From positions 42,151,407-42,215,406 of the forward strand of contig JAQNBH010000013.1 of assembly GCA_028752905.1 (NCBI GenBank): a stretch of 64,000 bases of DNA, in the 5' to 3' direction. The first letter of the stretch is position 1. Every line of letters begins with the position of its first letter. A program made the position numbers and the translations under genes. The DNA comes from Cladorhizidae sp. MBARI D1340-BT2 (taxonomy: Eukaryota; Porifera; Demospongiae; Poecilosclerida; Cladorhizidae). The notes below the pieces were generated by a model, which saw only the letters and a list, made by a program, of their open reading frames with translations, was not told the origin of the DNA and did not search any database. This document shows, in pieces, positions 34,108 through 44,307 of this stretch.

Positions 34108-34841
34108 GCAGTGAGACCTGGGAGATTCCCATCATGCAGAGGTGGCAGCTGAAGCCTCCAAACTGCAAAGTTGAGAAGGTCAGGATTCTAGCGACCCTTT
34201 CACGGACCTGACGATGACGTGAAGCAACTGGAAACTAATGAAATACTAGTCCATGACTGAGGACTAGCAAAACCTTTCTTTCCAACTGGTCTAGGGCCCT
34301 GGCCTTCATTTTCTCTCATTGTGTTCTGTGGTTGTGTCAGCTCAACAGGTCCTGGGAGGAGCCATTGTGGAGGCCAAATGAGTGACATACCCAGACAGTT
34401 AACAGGTAACCTTCACAGGCAGTTATATAATTATAGCATGCAAGGGTGGCTACTATTCAAAGTTACATCATATGTTGTGAGTGGCAGACTCTCTATTCTG
34501 ACTTGTCTACAAGAGGCACACACAAGCAGAACTTTATGACTGCTCCAGTCACACACAAGCAGTTATGACTGCTCCAGTAACAAGAGGCACACACAAGCAG
34601 TTATGGCTGCTCCAGTAACAAGAGGCCCACACAAGCAGTTATGGCTGCTCCAGTAACAAGTTGATTGTGTCATGGTCGTGATTTCTCCTCTGCTAGTAGA
34701 TGGGTCTTAACTGGTTTGTAAGTCATAGCTTCTGAGCTAGCTGTATACTGGAGCATTGGCAAGCCTTTTCTCTAAGAAAGTTGTGCCACAAGAAAGGCTT
34801 AGCAAACCCTAAGATAGCTTGAGTCAGCCATAGTGTGCAAG
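34108..34841. other. Stretch with a short 38-bp repeat, otherwise unassigned
   Basis: About three units of 38 bp (CACACAAGCAGTTATGGCTG followed by CTCCAGTAACAAGAGG) lie at about 34510-34660. No conserved coding signal is seen in the remainder. Confidence 0.6.
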
Positions 34842-36044
34842 TCTTTCCCTCAGGTCTAGCTGAGTAAGGTACTCAAGCTCTACACTATAAAGTGTCAGTA
34901 GTTGAATAAGATCTAGACAGTCAATACTTGCAACCAGAACCAGGTCTAGTGGATTCATATCACACACACACCACACAAGAAGCTCATACATGAAGTATGC
35001 AGCTCTTGATTCATGTCACACACACACACACACACACACACACGAAGCTCATACATGAAGTACGCAGCCCTTGATTCATGTCAGCTGTTCCACTGCTCAG
35101 TGTTGCTTAAGTCTTGCTAGTGTAGATATGAGGTCATCATGATTTATGGGAACAGGATGCTGCTGTTGAAGTCTCCTCGGGTTGCCTTGGAATGTGGTAT
35201 GTAACTATATATAGTGTTGTGTTGGTGCACCAGTGGTGCCCACACATTCTCTACATCTCTATCACACACACTCACACACATACTGGGCTAGTCTTTGTGT
35301 CTCCAAACAAGATGTTGAAGTCTCCTCAAGCATATCGGGTTCCCTTGGAATGTTGTATGTAACAATACATAGTGTGTCTTGGTACATCAGTGGTACCCAC
35401 ACATTCTCTACATCTCTATCACACACAGACTCAAACATGATAGTCTTTTTGTCTCCAAACAGGTGGTGTGTGGTGGAACTCATTTCTTCAATTGTAAATA
35501 TTATATGTACACACACCTTGTAATTATATATCTATATCTTCACCAGCAAACTACCTTCTAAGTATAATTATATATATACACATATAATATATATAATTTT
35601 ATATATCACATTATGATTATTTACACATTATTATATATTAAATAGAGAGGGAGATTGATGGCTATGTATGTGCATAAGCAACACTCACAAGAAGTTTAAA
35701 GTTGATTGATTGAACATTTTATTTAGCAGGTAGACAGACATCTTACAAATTCCATGCCTCCCCAATCACTTGTTTTTGCTTGCTATAGACCCCTTACCAA
35801 CCTAACCCCACAATGTCCACTCAGAGAGAGCTATCTTTGACACTAAAATCAACTGTATGGTAGTTGCCACCATTATGCCAGTAGGCCAGCCTGGAGGAGG
35901 AGAGAAGAGAAGGAGTACATGTGGGAGGAAGAGGAGGAGAGGAGGAGGAGGTAGGGCAGGAGCAGGAGGAGAAATAGGAGGAGTAGTCGGTGGAGAAGAG
36001 GAGGGAGAGAGGGAGGAGCGGGAGAAATACAAGACACTGACTAG

Positions 36045-36692
36045 CCAATGATGGGGTCAGCAAAGAAGGTCCTCATAAGATATGAACAACCAGGACCAGG
36101 CTATGATAGGGTCAGCAAAGCTGGCAACTCAAGGCCCTCATAAGATATGGACAACCAGGACCAGGCTAATGATGGGGTCAGCAAAGCTGGCAACTCAAGG
36201 ATCTCATAAGATATGGACAACCAGGACCAGGCCAATGATGGGGTCAGCAAAGCTGGCTGGCAACTCAACGCTGTCATAAGATATGGACAACCAGGACCAG
36301 TTTAATGATGGGGTCAGCAAAGCTGGCAACTCAAGGACCTCATAAGATGTGGACAGCCAGGACCAGGCTAATGATGGGGTCAGCAAAGCTGGCAACTCAA
36401 GGCTCTCATAAGATATGGACAACCAGTACCAGGCCAATGATGGGGTCAGCAAAGCTGGCAACTCAAGGCTCTCATAAGATATGGACAACCAGGACCAGGC
36501 TAATGATGGGGTCAGCAAAGCTGGCAACTCAAGGCTCTCATAAGATATGGACAACCAGAACCAGGCTAATGATGGGATCAGCAAAGCTGGCAACTCAAGG
36601 CTCTCATAAGATATGGACAACCAGGACCAGGCTAATGATGGGGTCAGCAAAGCTGGCAACTCAAGGCTCTCATATGGACAACCAGGACCAGC
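36045..36692. repeat. 66-bp tandem repeat, copy B
   Basis: About ten units of the 66-bp repeat found at 957-1312, for example with unit starts at 36371 and 36437. The array has roughly twice the copies of its duplicate, so copy number changed after the duplication. A 142-codon plus-strand frame through it is a by-product of the period. Confidence 0.85.
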
Positions 36693-37120
36693 AGAAACAC
36701 TGGCCATCATCACCAGGCACCCACTCCAGCTAGTCATTGATTTGTACTCACTCAAACAAAGTTTAAAAACAGAAAATGGAGAGAGGGGGAGGACGCAACC
36801 TTAGACTTCTTGGGAGCACTCCATGGCTCAAAATAAAAAGCTGGAGGGCATCCTCAGAATTTTTTATTAGCTCACAAAGCCAACAACAACAATAATATTT
36901 AATAACAACATAAATGTAAGATGAACTTAAGGAGTACATGAAAATTCCATCCCTTATGGTGATAGTACTAGGAAGAGCAAATGTGCGGCCCAATCCTGCA
37001 CCACACCATATATATATATAGCAGAGGCCAAAATAACCTACGCTGAAAAATACAATAGGGAGGGGGAATAAGTGTCAACCACAAATTAGACTTGAGGCAA
37101 GAATTACTTGATGGGGACAC

Positions 37121-37353
37121 ATGATATCTCCTTGTACTGACATCACATTAAACATGCACAACCTCTTCACAGGCAACTCCACCCACCACAATAAGTTGGG
37201 CCGGACGTGCAGAGGAATCTTCTGGACTCTCTTGTGCAGAACTATGTTGAGGAAGTGGACAGAGATGAGGAGGAGGATGCAGATGATGGCTGTGACCAGA
37301 GCTGCCGGGGTCATGTGGCCAGTGAATATCAGCTGAAAATACTTGAGGCTTCT
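37121..37353 (-). CDS. Candidate internal exon of a membrane protein (copy B)
   Basis: Duplicate of the candidate exon at 1797-2029, with the same pyrimidine-rich acceptor (TTCCCCCCAG) and the same reading frame. Changes relative to copy A are Leu to Pro before the hydrophobic segment, Leu to His after it, and Val to Ile near the end. All three are replacement changes, which gives no sign of purifying selection since the duplication. Function is not established. Confidence 0.3.
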
Positions 37354-38131
37354 CTGGGGGGAAGGAAAAAGAGAAAAACTTAAAATGGAGAGGGTGTGAC
37401 TGGGGGTGGGGCTACAACTAAGGCTATATATAGAACAATGGTGAGTGCTAGACAGTTGATGTAATAATGGAGACAGCAAGCTAGTCTTGCTGGCCTGACT
37501 CTCATGCACACACACAGAGAGAAAGAGAGAGGCTGGTCCACCTCACATGGTCACTTGTGTTGCACAGTCAGCAAATGTGGTGGCAGCTGCTCGTGTTAAA
37601 CATGAAGAAGAAAAAACATGCTAGACTCCTGTGCTGGGGAAGAGAGGCTGGCCAACAAGACTAAGAGAGGAAAACAGTAAAAAGATGTATAAATATGTAG
37701 CTATTGCACACCTCACAGACTGAGCCTAGGTGTGCTTGCCTGCCACTTGCTACAGCCTCTTCCATGCCATACAAGGAACTTCAGTGTGGAGTGAGACAGG
37801 TGGTGGAGCATGCAGCTGCCACGCTCCCACTCTGCAGAGGAAGAAAGCAAGCATCAGCAGAGTTTATCTGGAACAGGTCTCAATTTCGGGTAAGGATCGC
37901 TGGAGGTGGTGGGGCTGGGACTAGTCGTGAATACATGTATATATTTGTGGCTTGGTTAGTAACTGCATCTTTCAGATAGAGCGTCTTGAGAAGCTAGAAG
38001 ATCTGGTTTCAAAATTATGTCGCGTAGTGCAGTAGCTGAGAACTGGTTGCAAGCATCACTACGCGACCATCACCCGTTGGTCGGTATGATGTAGTTTCGC
38101 CCTAGACAGACCCTTTACCAACCTCTACGAG

Positions 38132-40040
38132 CGCAACAGACAAGCAACCAGTCAGCCTCTTAACTATTGTGCATTTTTTATGTAATAATAATCCTTTCAA
38201 TGAACTCTCAGTTGACATAACATTATAATTACCTTCTCAATAATAAACTTCAAATTGTATTCGCTCTAGCCTTATTCCTGATGAAGGCTCGAGATCTAGT
38301 CGAAACGTACAAATTTGAAGTTGATTTGAGAAGTATGATCCTATTTGTTAAATTAGCCATGTAGCTGGCTATGAAGGTGAGTAGTGCGAAGAATTTTATC
38401 ACAGGATGACCTGATACTTTTCTGGCATGTTGGGGTAACTAACGTCTCTGGCTTTGGCATGTAGCAGACCCTTTACCAACCATACTCATTACTTTTGTTG
38501 TATTACGCCACTTCACCCGTTGCGCACGCGCAAATATTTATTTCCTTCCGTCCCGCGGGAAGTGGCATGCAAATGGAAATGCCCATCCTAACAGTCATGA
38601 TGTACGCATGTGTCCGAGGTATTGTCAAGATATATATATAACTTGTAACATTGTTTTGGGACGGCAGAGGGGGGGGGGGTGCCAAATACATAAGGACATG
38701 GGACCCTAGGTACTAAAAATCTTTTCCTCTTCTCCCACCACTTGAACACATTTTCGATTACAAATTTGGCCTACGTACCCAACACCTCTTCCTTCACCCC
38801 TGCTATATACTCACCTACCCAACATTAGGCCTACTCTCCCTTCATCATCTTCATTTCTCCATTCTAACCCACTCCTCAGACCCTTCAATGCTCTCGACCA
38901 TATCCAATAATCTTCATCAATCACCAGCAAACTCCCCACAGTATATACAACAAGAAGTGCACAATCTTTCACAACAGCTATATATATATTCCATAATTAT
39001 ATCATGAAATTTGCAGTTGATTATCAGTACAAAATTCCCACAGAACTCGATCTTTATGCAAGAGTGAGAAACACAATGATCAATTATTGCATCAGTGATT
39101 GCATAGATGCAGGGTCTTATATATGACCGTGGAAAATGGAGCTCTTGGTCACTCACTCCATAAGACCCTGCCTGGGTTTTGGAATCCTGTATATACATCT
39201 CTTGAAGCATAAAATTATGTTTATTTTGATGATGGTGGGAAAGTGGCAATGGTATGCTCCTGTGTGATGTTCAGAGCTAAAGATGTGAGCAGAGTATATA
39301 TAAGTCGGCTCTGCCCATCAGTTCTCTCTCCATATTAATACTTATCAGTGACTATAATATATATATTTATATATATTTTTTTATCACTATCCTTACCTTG
39401 TGTTGCCCGCTCTGTGGGACTATGACCAAAGTAGGGTGGGTACCTTGCTGACCCAGAACCCTCGTTCATTTCTGTTTCATCTGTTTCATCTGCTTGTTAG
39501 ATATTCTAATTTCACTTGAATGTTTTTTTCATCTCTTTCTATATAATACTAAGTGTGGATTATTCTTATATATATATAAGCAATATAGCTTTTAGTTAAC
39601 TAAGCTGTCACACTACCCATTCTATGAATTATTCATTATTCTCATTGACAACTGACCATGAATCATATCTTGCCAAATAACTCACAATATATTTCACAGT
39701 TCAAGAGATGCACTATATTATATATATGTTGTGACAAGCTGATTGATTACTCTTAATATATTACAGGCTTCTGTCTTACATTGCTGACAATTCCATTCTT
39801 CATGTAAGTTCGCAATGGCTGATGTAGGAATGTCAGCACAAGATTGATGGAACCATTCTTTACATGAACAGCACTGTGCAACCATAAGGGGGGCTGCCTA
39901 CATAATTATGCAGATAAGTGGTATTCTTTCGTTCAACTTCTTATAGGTTACAGTCCGATAGTAATTGTCTTGTCGGGAAGGACATTGCTAGATAGTGTCA
40001 CATCTTGCTCTGATCAAAGGTTATGACTGATCGGTTAATC
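38132..40040. other. Long AT-rich stretch without recognised genes
   Basis: Stops occur in all frames, with several TATATA runs. The only structures I see are an imperfect hairpin at 38232-38333, one CCTTTACCAA motif at 38470, and a poly-G run at 38669-38679. No RNA gene is recognised. Confidence 0.55.
38232..38333. repeat. Imperfect inverted repeat with hammerhead-like core
   Basis: CTTCTCAATAATAAACTTC at the left pairs with GAAGTTGATTTGAGAAG at the right, apart from a small bulge, and CTTCAAATT/AATTTGAAG are exact. Between them lie CTGATGA (38278-38284) and CGAAAC (38301-38306), with GGCT/AGTC able to pair between. These are the conserved core bases of a hammerhead ribozyme, but stem I is not convincing. 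A MITE-like hairpin is the alternative. Confidence 0.35.
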
Positions 40041-40330
40041 CCACTGCATAGAGCTGTTGCAACTGCATAGAGCTGTTGCAATTACAATAGCAAATAACCC
40101 ACAATCATTGCCTCCAGCCTGTCTCTGTATTTTTGGTTTCTCAATGATGAGGTAGGTTCCAGCGTAATGCTCCATCCAGGCAAGGCCTTTCAACGTATCC
40201 AATTCTGCATCAATGATAAGAACACAGTATTAAGGTGTATATAGTCCTCAATTCCATTCACCCGACTTGAAGAAAACATGTCAAACAATAAAATAACAAA
40301 TTCTGGATTTTAGTGGAGTCAGGACATAGT

Positions 40331-40909
40331 TTAAACTGGAAACTGTACATGAAGTAGGGCCTGAGCTTCATTAATGTGAGTGTCCTCCAACCATGCTCCA
40401 GATTGGAGAGTTATGAGAAAGTCTCTGGGTAACTCTCTACAGCTGACAAGCTGTTGGTATGGTAGGCATTTGCCATTTACCCTCAGTACAGTCTGGGTCG
40501 CACCAGTCACAAAACAATCTGTCTCGGTCTGTGAAGATTCCGTGGAAATGCACATCTTTTCTGGTTGTCGTTGGTCCTGGTCCACAGTGCGTGTGGGTGG
40601 TTGGACTGGAGGTAGAATGATTGTGCTCTGTTTCTCAGTATAGGGTTTGTTGGGTTGCAGGCCAAGAGTTGACACCACACCAAGGTTTGCTGTGCATTGC
40701 CTCTTCCTTGGTGGACTATTCTCTGCAATATTCATGGCCAGATTCACAGTGGCTTCCTGGATACCACAATCAAAGTCACAATCCAGGTATTGTAGGTCAG
40801 AGGGAGGGAGGGGTAAGCTTGTCTGCAAGCTTGCATAGCCACTCTCAGTTGTAGGTACTTGTTGGGACACATCACCTATATACAAGATTGTCTTGAAGCA
40901 TGGTTTCAT
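40331..40909 (-). CDS. C-terminal extension leading into a C48 (Ulp1-like) peptidase domain
   Basis: A 192-codon open frame is mostly low-complexity and polar. Its end, AWLEDTHINEAQALLHVQFP, matches the start of Ulp1-type peptidases, where a Trp-Leu-x-Asp motif begins the fold. The frame stops just after, at a plausible GT donor. The Q-x-G-G-x-D-C-G-L-F active-site segment lies further on at about 40170-40080, after a pyrimidine-poor but usable CAG acceptor near 40212. The His of the triad was not located. Treated as part of the integrase element. Confidence 0.5.
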   Translation of the reverse strand: MKPCFKTILYIGDVSQQVPTTESGYASLQTSLPLPPSDLQYLDCDFDCGIQEATVNLAMNIAENSPPRKRQCTANLGVVSTLGLQPNKPYTEKQSTIILPPVQPPTRTVDQDQRQPEKMCISTESSQTETDCFVTGATQTVLRVNGKCLPYQQLVSCRELPRDFLITLQSGAWLEDTHINEAQALLHVQFPV

Positions 40910-40927
40910 GACCTGGTATACTACGGG

Positions 40928-41125
40928 TCAAGTAAGGTTTAGGTGTCCTGAATTAACCTTGCTTTTTATGGGATTGCCGTTACCATCCTGCAATGTGCAG
41001 AGTCCCATAGAAGTGATGTCAGTTATTTTGTAAGGCCCCAACAAGTCTCGTGATAACCTGTCACCTTTCCTTGATGCTTTTCGCACATTCCTCTTCAAGA
41101 CATAGTCACCTGCAGCAAACAACAA
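40928..41125 (-). CDS. Integrase C-terminal GPY/F domain exon
   Basis: The frame contains GDYVLKRNVRKASRKGDRL, then SRDLLGPYKITDI and VNSGHLNLT. The G-P-Y motif within a small beta-rich module is typical of gypsy and Ginger integrases. It is separated by intron-like sequence from the core exons upstream, at about 41470 and beyond. Confidence 0.6.
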   Translation of the reverse strand: MLFAAGDYVLKRNVRKASRKGDRLSRDLLGPYKITDITSMGLCTLQDGNGNPIKSKVNSGHLNLT

Positions 41126-42867
41126 ATAATTTTGAACATGTGCATATCTTCAAGCCAAAACTTATGTCTGCAATTTATTAAGAACATAAAATGTATTCGA
41201 AATATAAAGTTCTATGCAAAATTTCTTTTATTGAAACTGATTTCCACTCAACAATTAACTGCCCTTCCTCTCCATATCTCACAAAGAGCAGTACATATAT
41301 GGCACCATAAATATCTTATTTTTTGTCTTATCAATTATCACCCTAAGCATACCTATTGCAAACTGGAAGCGTTTTAAGCCTTTCTTTTGCTTGGCATCAA
41401 AATACAACTTGCTTGGCCTTGGCTTCTTCAATTTTTTCTCGTACCTGTTCATCCAGGGCCTGTACAATAAAAAGAGGTGCTGTGGATCATTTTACCTACA
41501 TCAATATGAAAACTGCCAATAATTTCATTCACAAATAAAATATGCACAGCGAATTAGTTTCTAAATCATATTTAATTAATTATAGTCTGCCACTAGACAA
41601 TCTTTAGCTTTGCTACACGATCATCCAAGTCTGTTTTAATCTCTTCAGGAGACATGTCAGTGTGTATATTCACATACTGTAGCTCTTCTTCACAATCATG
41701 TTCTGCGTTAATGGCTATGGCACCCCGAGCTGTGCCATAGAACATCAGTACAAAGGGCTGCTGCTTTGTTGATGCTTGTATGCTAGTGTTGATGCCATAA
41801 GTGGTAGAGATCACAAATCCAAGATATCAACAAAATGGAAAGCATGAGAAGAACTAAAGACATGTACATAGTAAGCCTATACACCAACCAACAGTTACAA
41901 TTGCTATATTGGAACTCTAGTTCATAGGATGGATCATCCAGTAATAGCAAGCTGCTACAACAGATACACTGACCACCACTGATGCATAGTAGCTTCAAAT
42001 ATAGTAACTTACTTGTTCCAGTCAGTTTGGCTGTCATTTGTGTATTTGGACAGTGCCCTCTTAAGTGTCTGGTTTGTGCGCTCATCCTGGCCATTTGTTT
42101 CTGGATGGTATGCAGAACACATCATTCGCTTCACCACAAAGGCAGCAAAGATGAAATCATTTATGAGTTGGAAAAGCAAAACAGCATGAAATAGATCCCA
42201 AGTATAGATCCCAAGTATAATGCAAACTATACTATGTTACTAATAACATTCACTATAAAAAGAAGCTATATATCGGCGTAGTAGTTATGGAGAAGAGATG
42301 AGTTGTCTGACTACCACTGCTAACTAAAATCTAACATTGAGAAATCCTGAATTGAATTCTTATTTAGAATTTATTATGCACCTTGAATGATTTTTAAGAC
42401 TTGTCACTATAATAAATTCACGGCCCTGGTCCATGATTATTTTCCTTGGAGGATCATAGCTGTAGATGAGCTCAAGTATCACTTTAGCAACATCTGCAGC
42501 ATACTTTGACTTAATGGGACGAGCAAACACCCACTTTGTGAAAAGGTCAGTCATAGTGCAGACATATCTGTGGCCTTTATCGTAGCTGCAAATGGGCCAA
42601 TCAGGTCAATGCCCAGAGTCTCCCATCTTTAATATAAAACATTAAAATAATGTTTTATTCTACCAAACACACACACAGTTATATACTCATACTCCTCTTA
42701 TCTGGTTAGTCACTGTCCATAATTCAGAAACAGCCACATCTGACATCCCCACATTTCCACCAATATTGATGATTTGCTTTGAATTTTGTACTTTCACTGT
42801 ACATGTCCATGCTGCACATGTGCAATGACTGAAAACAACATGAACACAGTTATTTTAAAAAGAAATG

Positions 42868-43198
42868 ATGGTATTTGCCTCAGTGATGGTGTTTGCCTCA
42901 GTGATGGTGTTTGCCTCAGTGATGGTGTTTGCCTCAGTGATGGTGTTTGCCTCAGTGATGGTGTTTGCCTCAGTGATGGTGTTTGCCTCAGTGATGGTGT
43001 TTGCCTCAGTGATGGTGTTTGCCTCAGTGATGGTGTTTGCCTCAGTGATGGTATTTGCCTCAGTGATGGTGTTTGCCTCAGTGATGGTGTTTGCCTCAGT
43101 GATGGTGTTTGCCTCAGTGATGGTGTTTGCCTCAGTGATGGTGTTTGCCTCAGTGATCGTGTTTGCCTCAGTGATGGTGTTTGCCTCAGTGATTCCTG
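42868..43198. repeat. 18-bp tandem array, about 18 copies, inside an intron of the integrase element
   Basis: Units are GTGTTTGCCTCAGTGATG, with GTATTTGCC variants at both ends and one GATCG variant near 43158. All six frames are free of stops over the array, giving open frames of up to 184 codons that have no support. It lies between the zinc-finger block and the core block of the integrase. Confidence 0.95.
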
Positions 43199-43490
43199 TC
43201 TCATCCAAGCTGCAGTGTCATGCCATTTCTTCACAAGATTTTTTTTTGAGGACCATGCGATACACATGACTTGATTGTGCAATGTGCAGGTGCCTAGTAG
43301 GCAGACGTTCCCAGATGTGGGGTGTGTGGATGAAGGGAGTTTAAGCATATAATGTTCATGTGATTTGAATGGGACATGCAGTATAAAATCAGTGACCTGT
43401 TAAACTTTGATAGGATGCAGCCCTGTTGCAATGGTCTTAATCTTCTCCAATTTTTGGCACCGCTGACAAGTGGATATCAATAAAATGACT

Positions 43491-43840
43491 GTAGTTTCAC
43501 GAGGCAACATTTTGATATATTACTGTACATGTTATGAGCAAACCAGGATTTGAATAATTCACAGATTGCCCACACCAATACTTGTCCACACATTGAGCAA
43601 GCAACTCATAGATTGTCCACACAAACTATACTTTAAGGAGAAACTTATCAACTGTCTGCTCAAAACATGTTGCTGGAAACTATAGACTGTCACTGTGTCA
43701 ATACAAAAGATGATCCACACTTCATACTTAGAGCTTACTATACTAGGCCAGTGTCAGTTAATGTAAAAGAGGCATCAAATAGAATACCAAAGCCATGACG
43801 TGTATGTGTATATATATATATCCATAGCACATTTTTATAA
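43491..43840. other. Stretch without recognised genes
   Basis: Upstream of the integrase zinc-finger block. It may contain the first exon of that element but I could not identify one. It includes two related segments with CACACATTGAGC and CACACAAACT near GATTGTCC/GATTGCCC. Confidence 0.4.
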
Positions 43841-44128
43841 ATGGGTAGTGTTCAGGTTCAGGCATCCATGCCTGTGGAACAGCCGGGCAGGGTTTCCCAA
43901 AGAATTGCTAACAAAGGTCACAAACAGCAACCAATGGTCATGGACATTGGCTCCAATGGCCCCCTACTTGCTGCTGTCTGGGTAGACATGAGTAGTATAT
44001 ACTTCATGTCTACCATTCATGTGCCAGAGCCTCCCCTTGGATCCACATGCACCATGGAGAGGCACACACTGGTGCCCAGGAAGACAAGCTTTGCCCTCCC
44101 TGCTTACCTGATTACTAGTGCTACATGA
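43841..44128 (+). pseudogene. piggyBac transposase fragment, plus strand
   Basis: The frame contains GPLLAAVWVDMSSIYFMSTI followed by PEPP and a Lys/Arg-poor tail ending LPAYLITS. It aligns by eye with GPLLASAWVGKRSIYFLCTF of the larger piggyBac at 45049-45702 and with the segment around it. It is on the opposite strand to that element and lies just outside its TTAA border. It is a separate, older piece. Confidence 0.55.
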
Positions 44129-44193
44129 AGGGAATAGACTGCAATGACCAAATAGAGCAGTGCTGCATATATACATTATAAAAACTGGAGTGT

Positions 44194-44287
44194 ACAGCAC
44201 ACTAAATGCCTAGCACACCATGCTGTAATTAGTGTGCTATACACACACCAATTAAATAATAGCACACTTATTTGCGAAGTGTGCTGT
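44194..44287. mobile_element. 94-bp palindromic MITE-like element
   Basis: The ends are exact inverted repeats, ACAGCACACT (44194) and AGTGTGCTGT (44287). Internally AGTGTGCTAT (44231) and ATAGCACACT (44259) form a second nested pair. It is non-coding, and no target-site duplication is seen. It lies 20 bp outside the left border of the piggyBac element. Confidence 0.5.
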
Positions 44288-44307
44288 TTAAAGAATGTGC
44301 CCCACTC

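Larger units (their letters stand above)
34842..38131. repeat. Segmental duplication block 1, copy B
   Basis: Direct copy of 1-2791, about 34.84 kb downstream. It is longer because of a CA run (35020-35042), a partial internal duplication of the segment containing ACACATTCTCTACATCTC (35240-35290 and 35398-35440), and more copies of the 66-bp repeat. Homology ends after ACCAACCTCTACGAG. The flanks beyond that point are unrelated to the flanks of copy A. Confidence 0.9.
40040..43490 (-). mobile_element. Integrase plus Ulp1-like protease element (Ginger/GIN-like), with introns
   Basis: Minus-strand exon-like blocks, in order, are an HHCC finger end (TCQRCQKLEKIKTI then LHPIKV, about 43490-43415), an integrase core start (WETLGIDLIGPF, about 42640), MTDLFTKWVFARPIKSKYAA (first Asp), and IIMDQGREF (second Asp). 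AYHPETNGQDERTNQTLK (Glu region, about 42110) comes next, then STKQQPFVLMFYGTARG (41740), a GPY/F-type domain RDLLGPYKI (41050), and a long extension containing WLEDTHINEAQALL (40380). Last is KPKIQRQAGGNDCGLFAI (about 40130), a C48/Ulp1 cysteine-peptidase active-site motif. Intron borders such as AACAA-GTAAGT near 42005 are visible. A one-base frameshift lies near 42590. Confidence 0.65.

Noticed and set aside
33211..34168. Three overlapping minus-strand Pro/Leu/Cys-rich frames
   Set aside because: By-product of the purine-rich 31-bp array; all frames are open.
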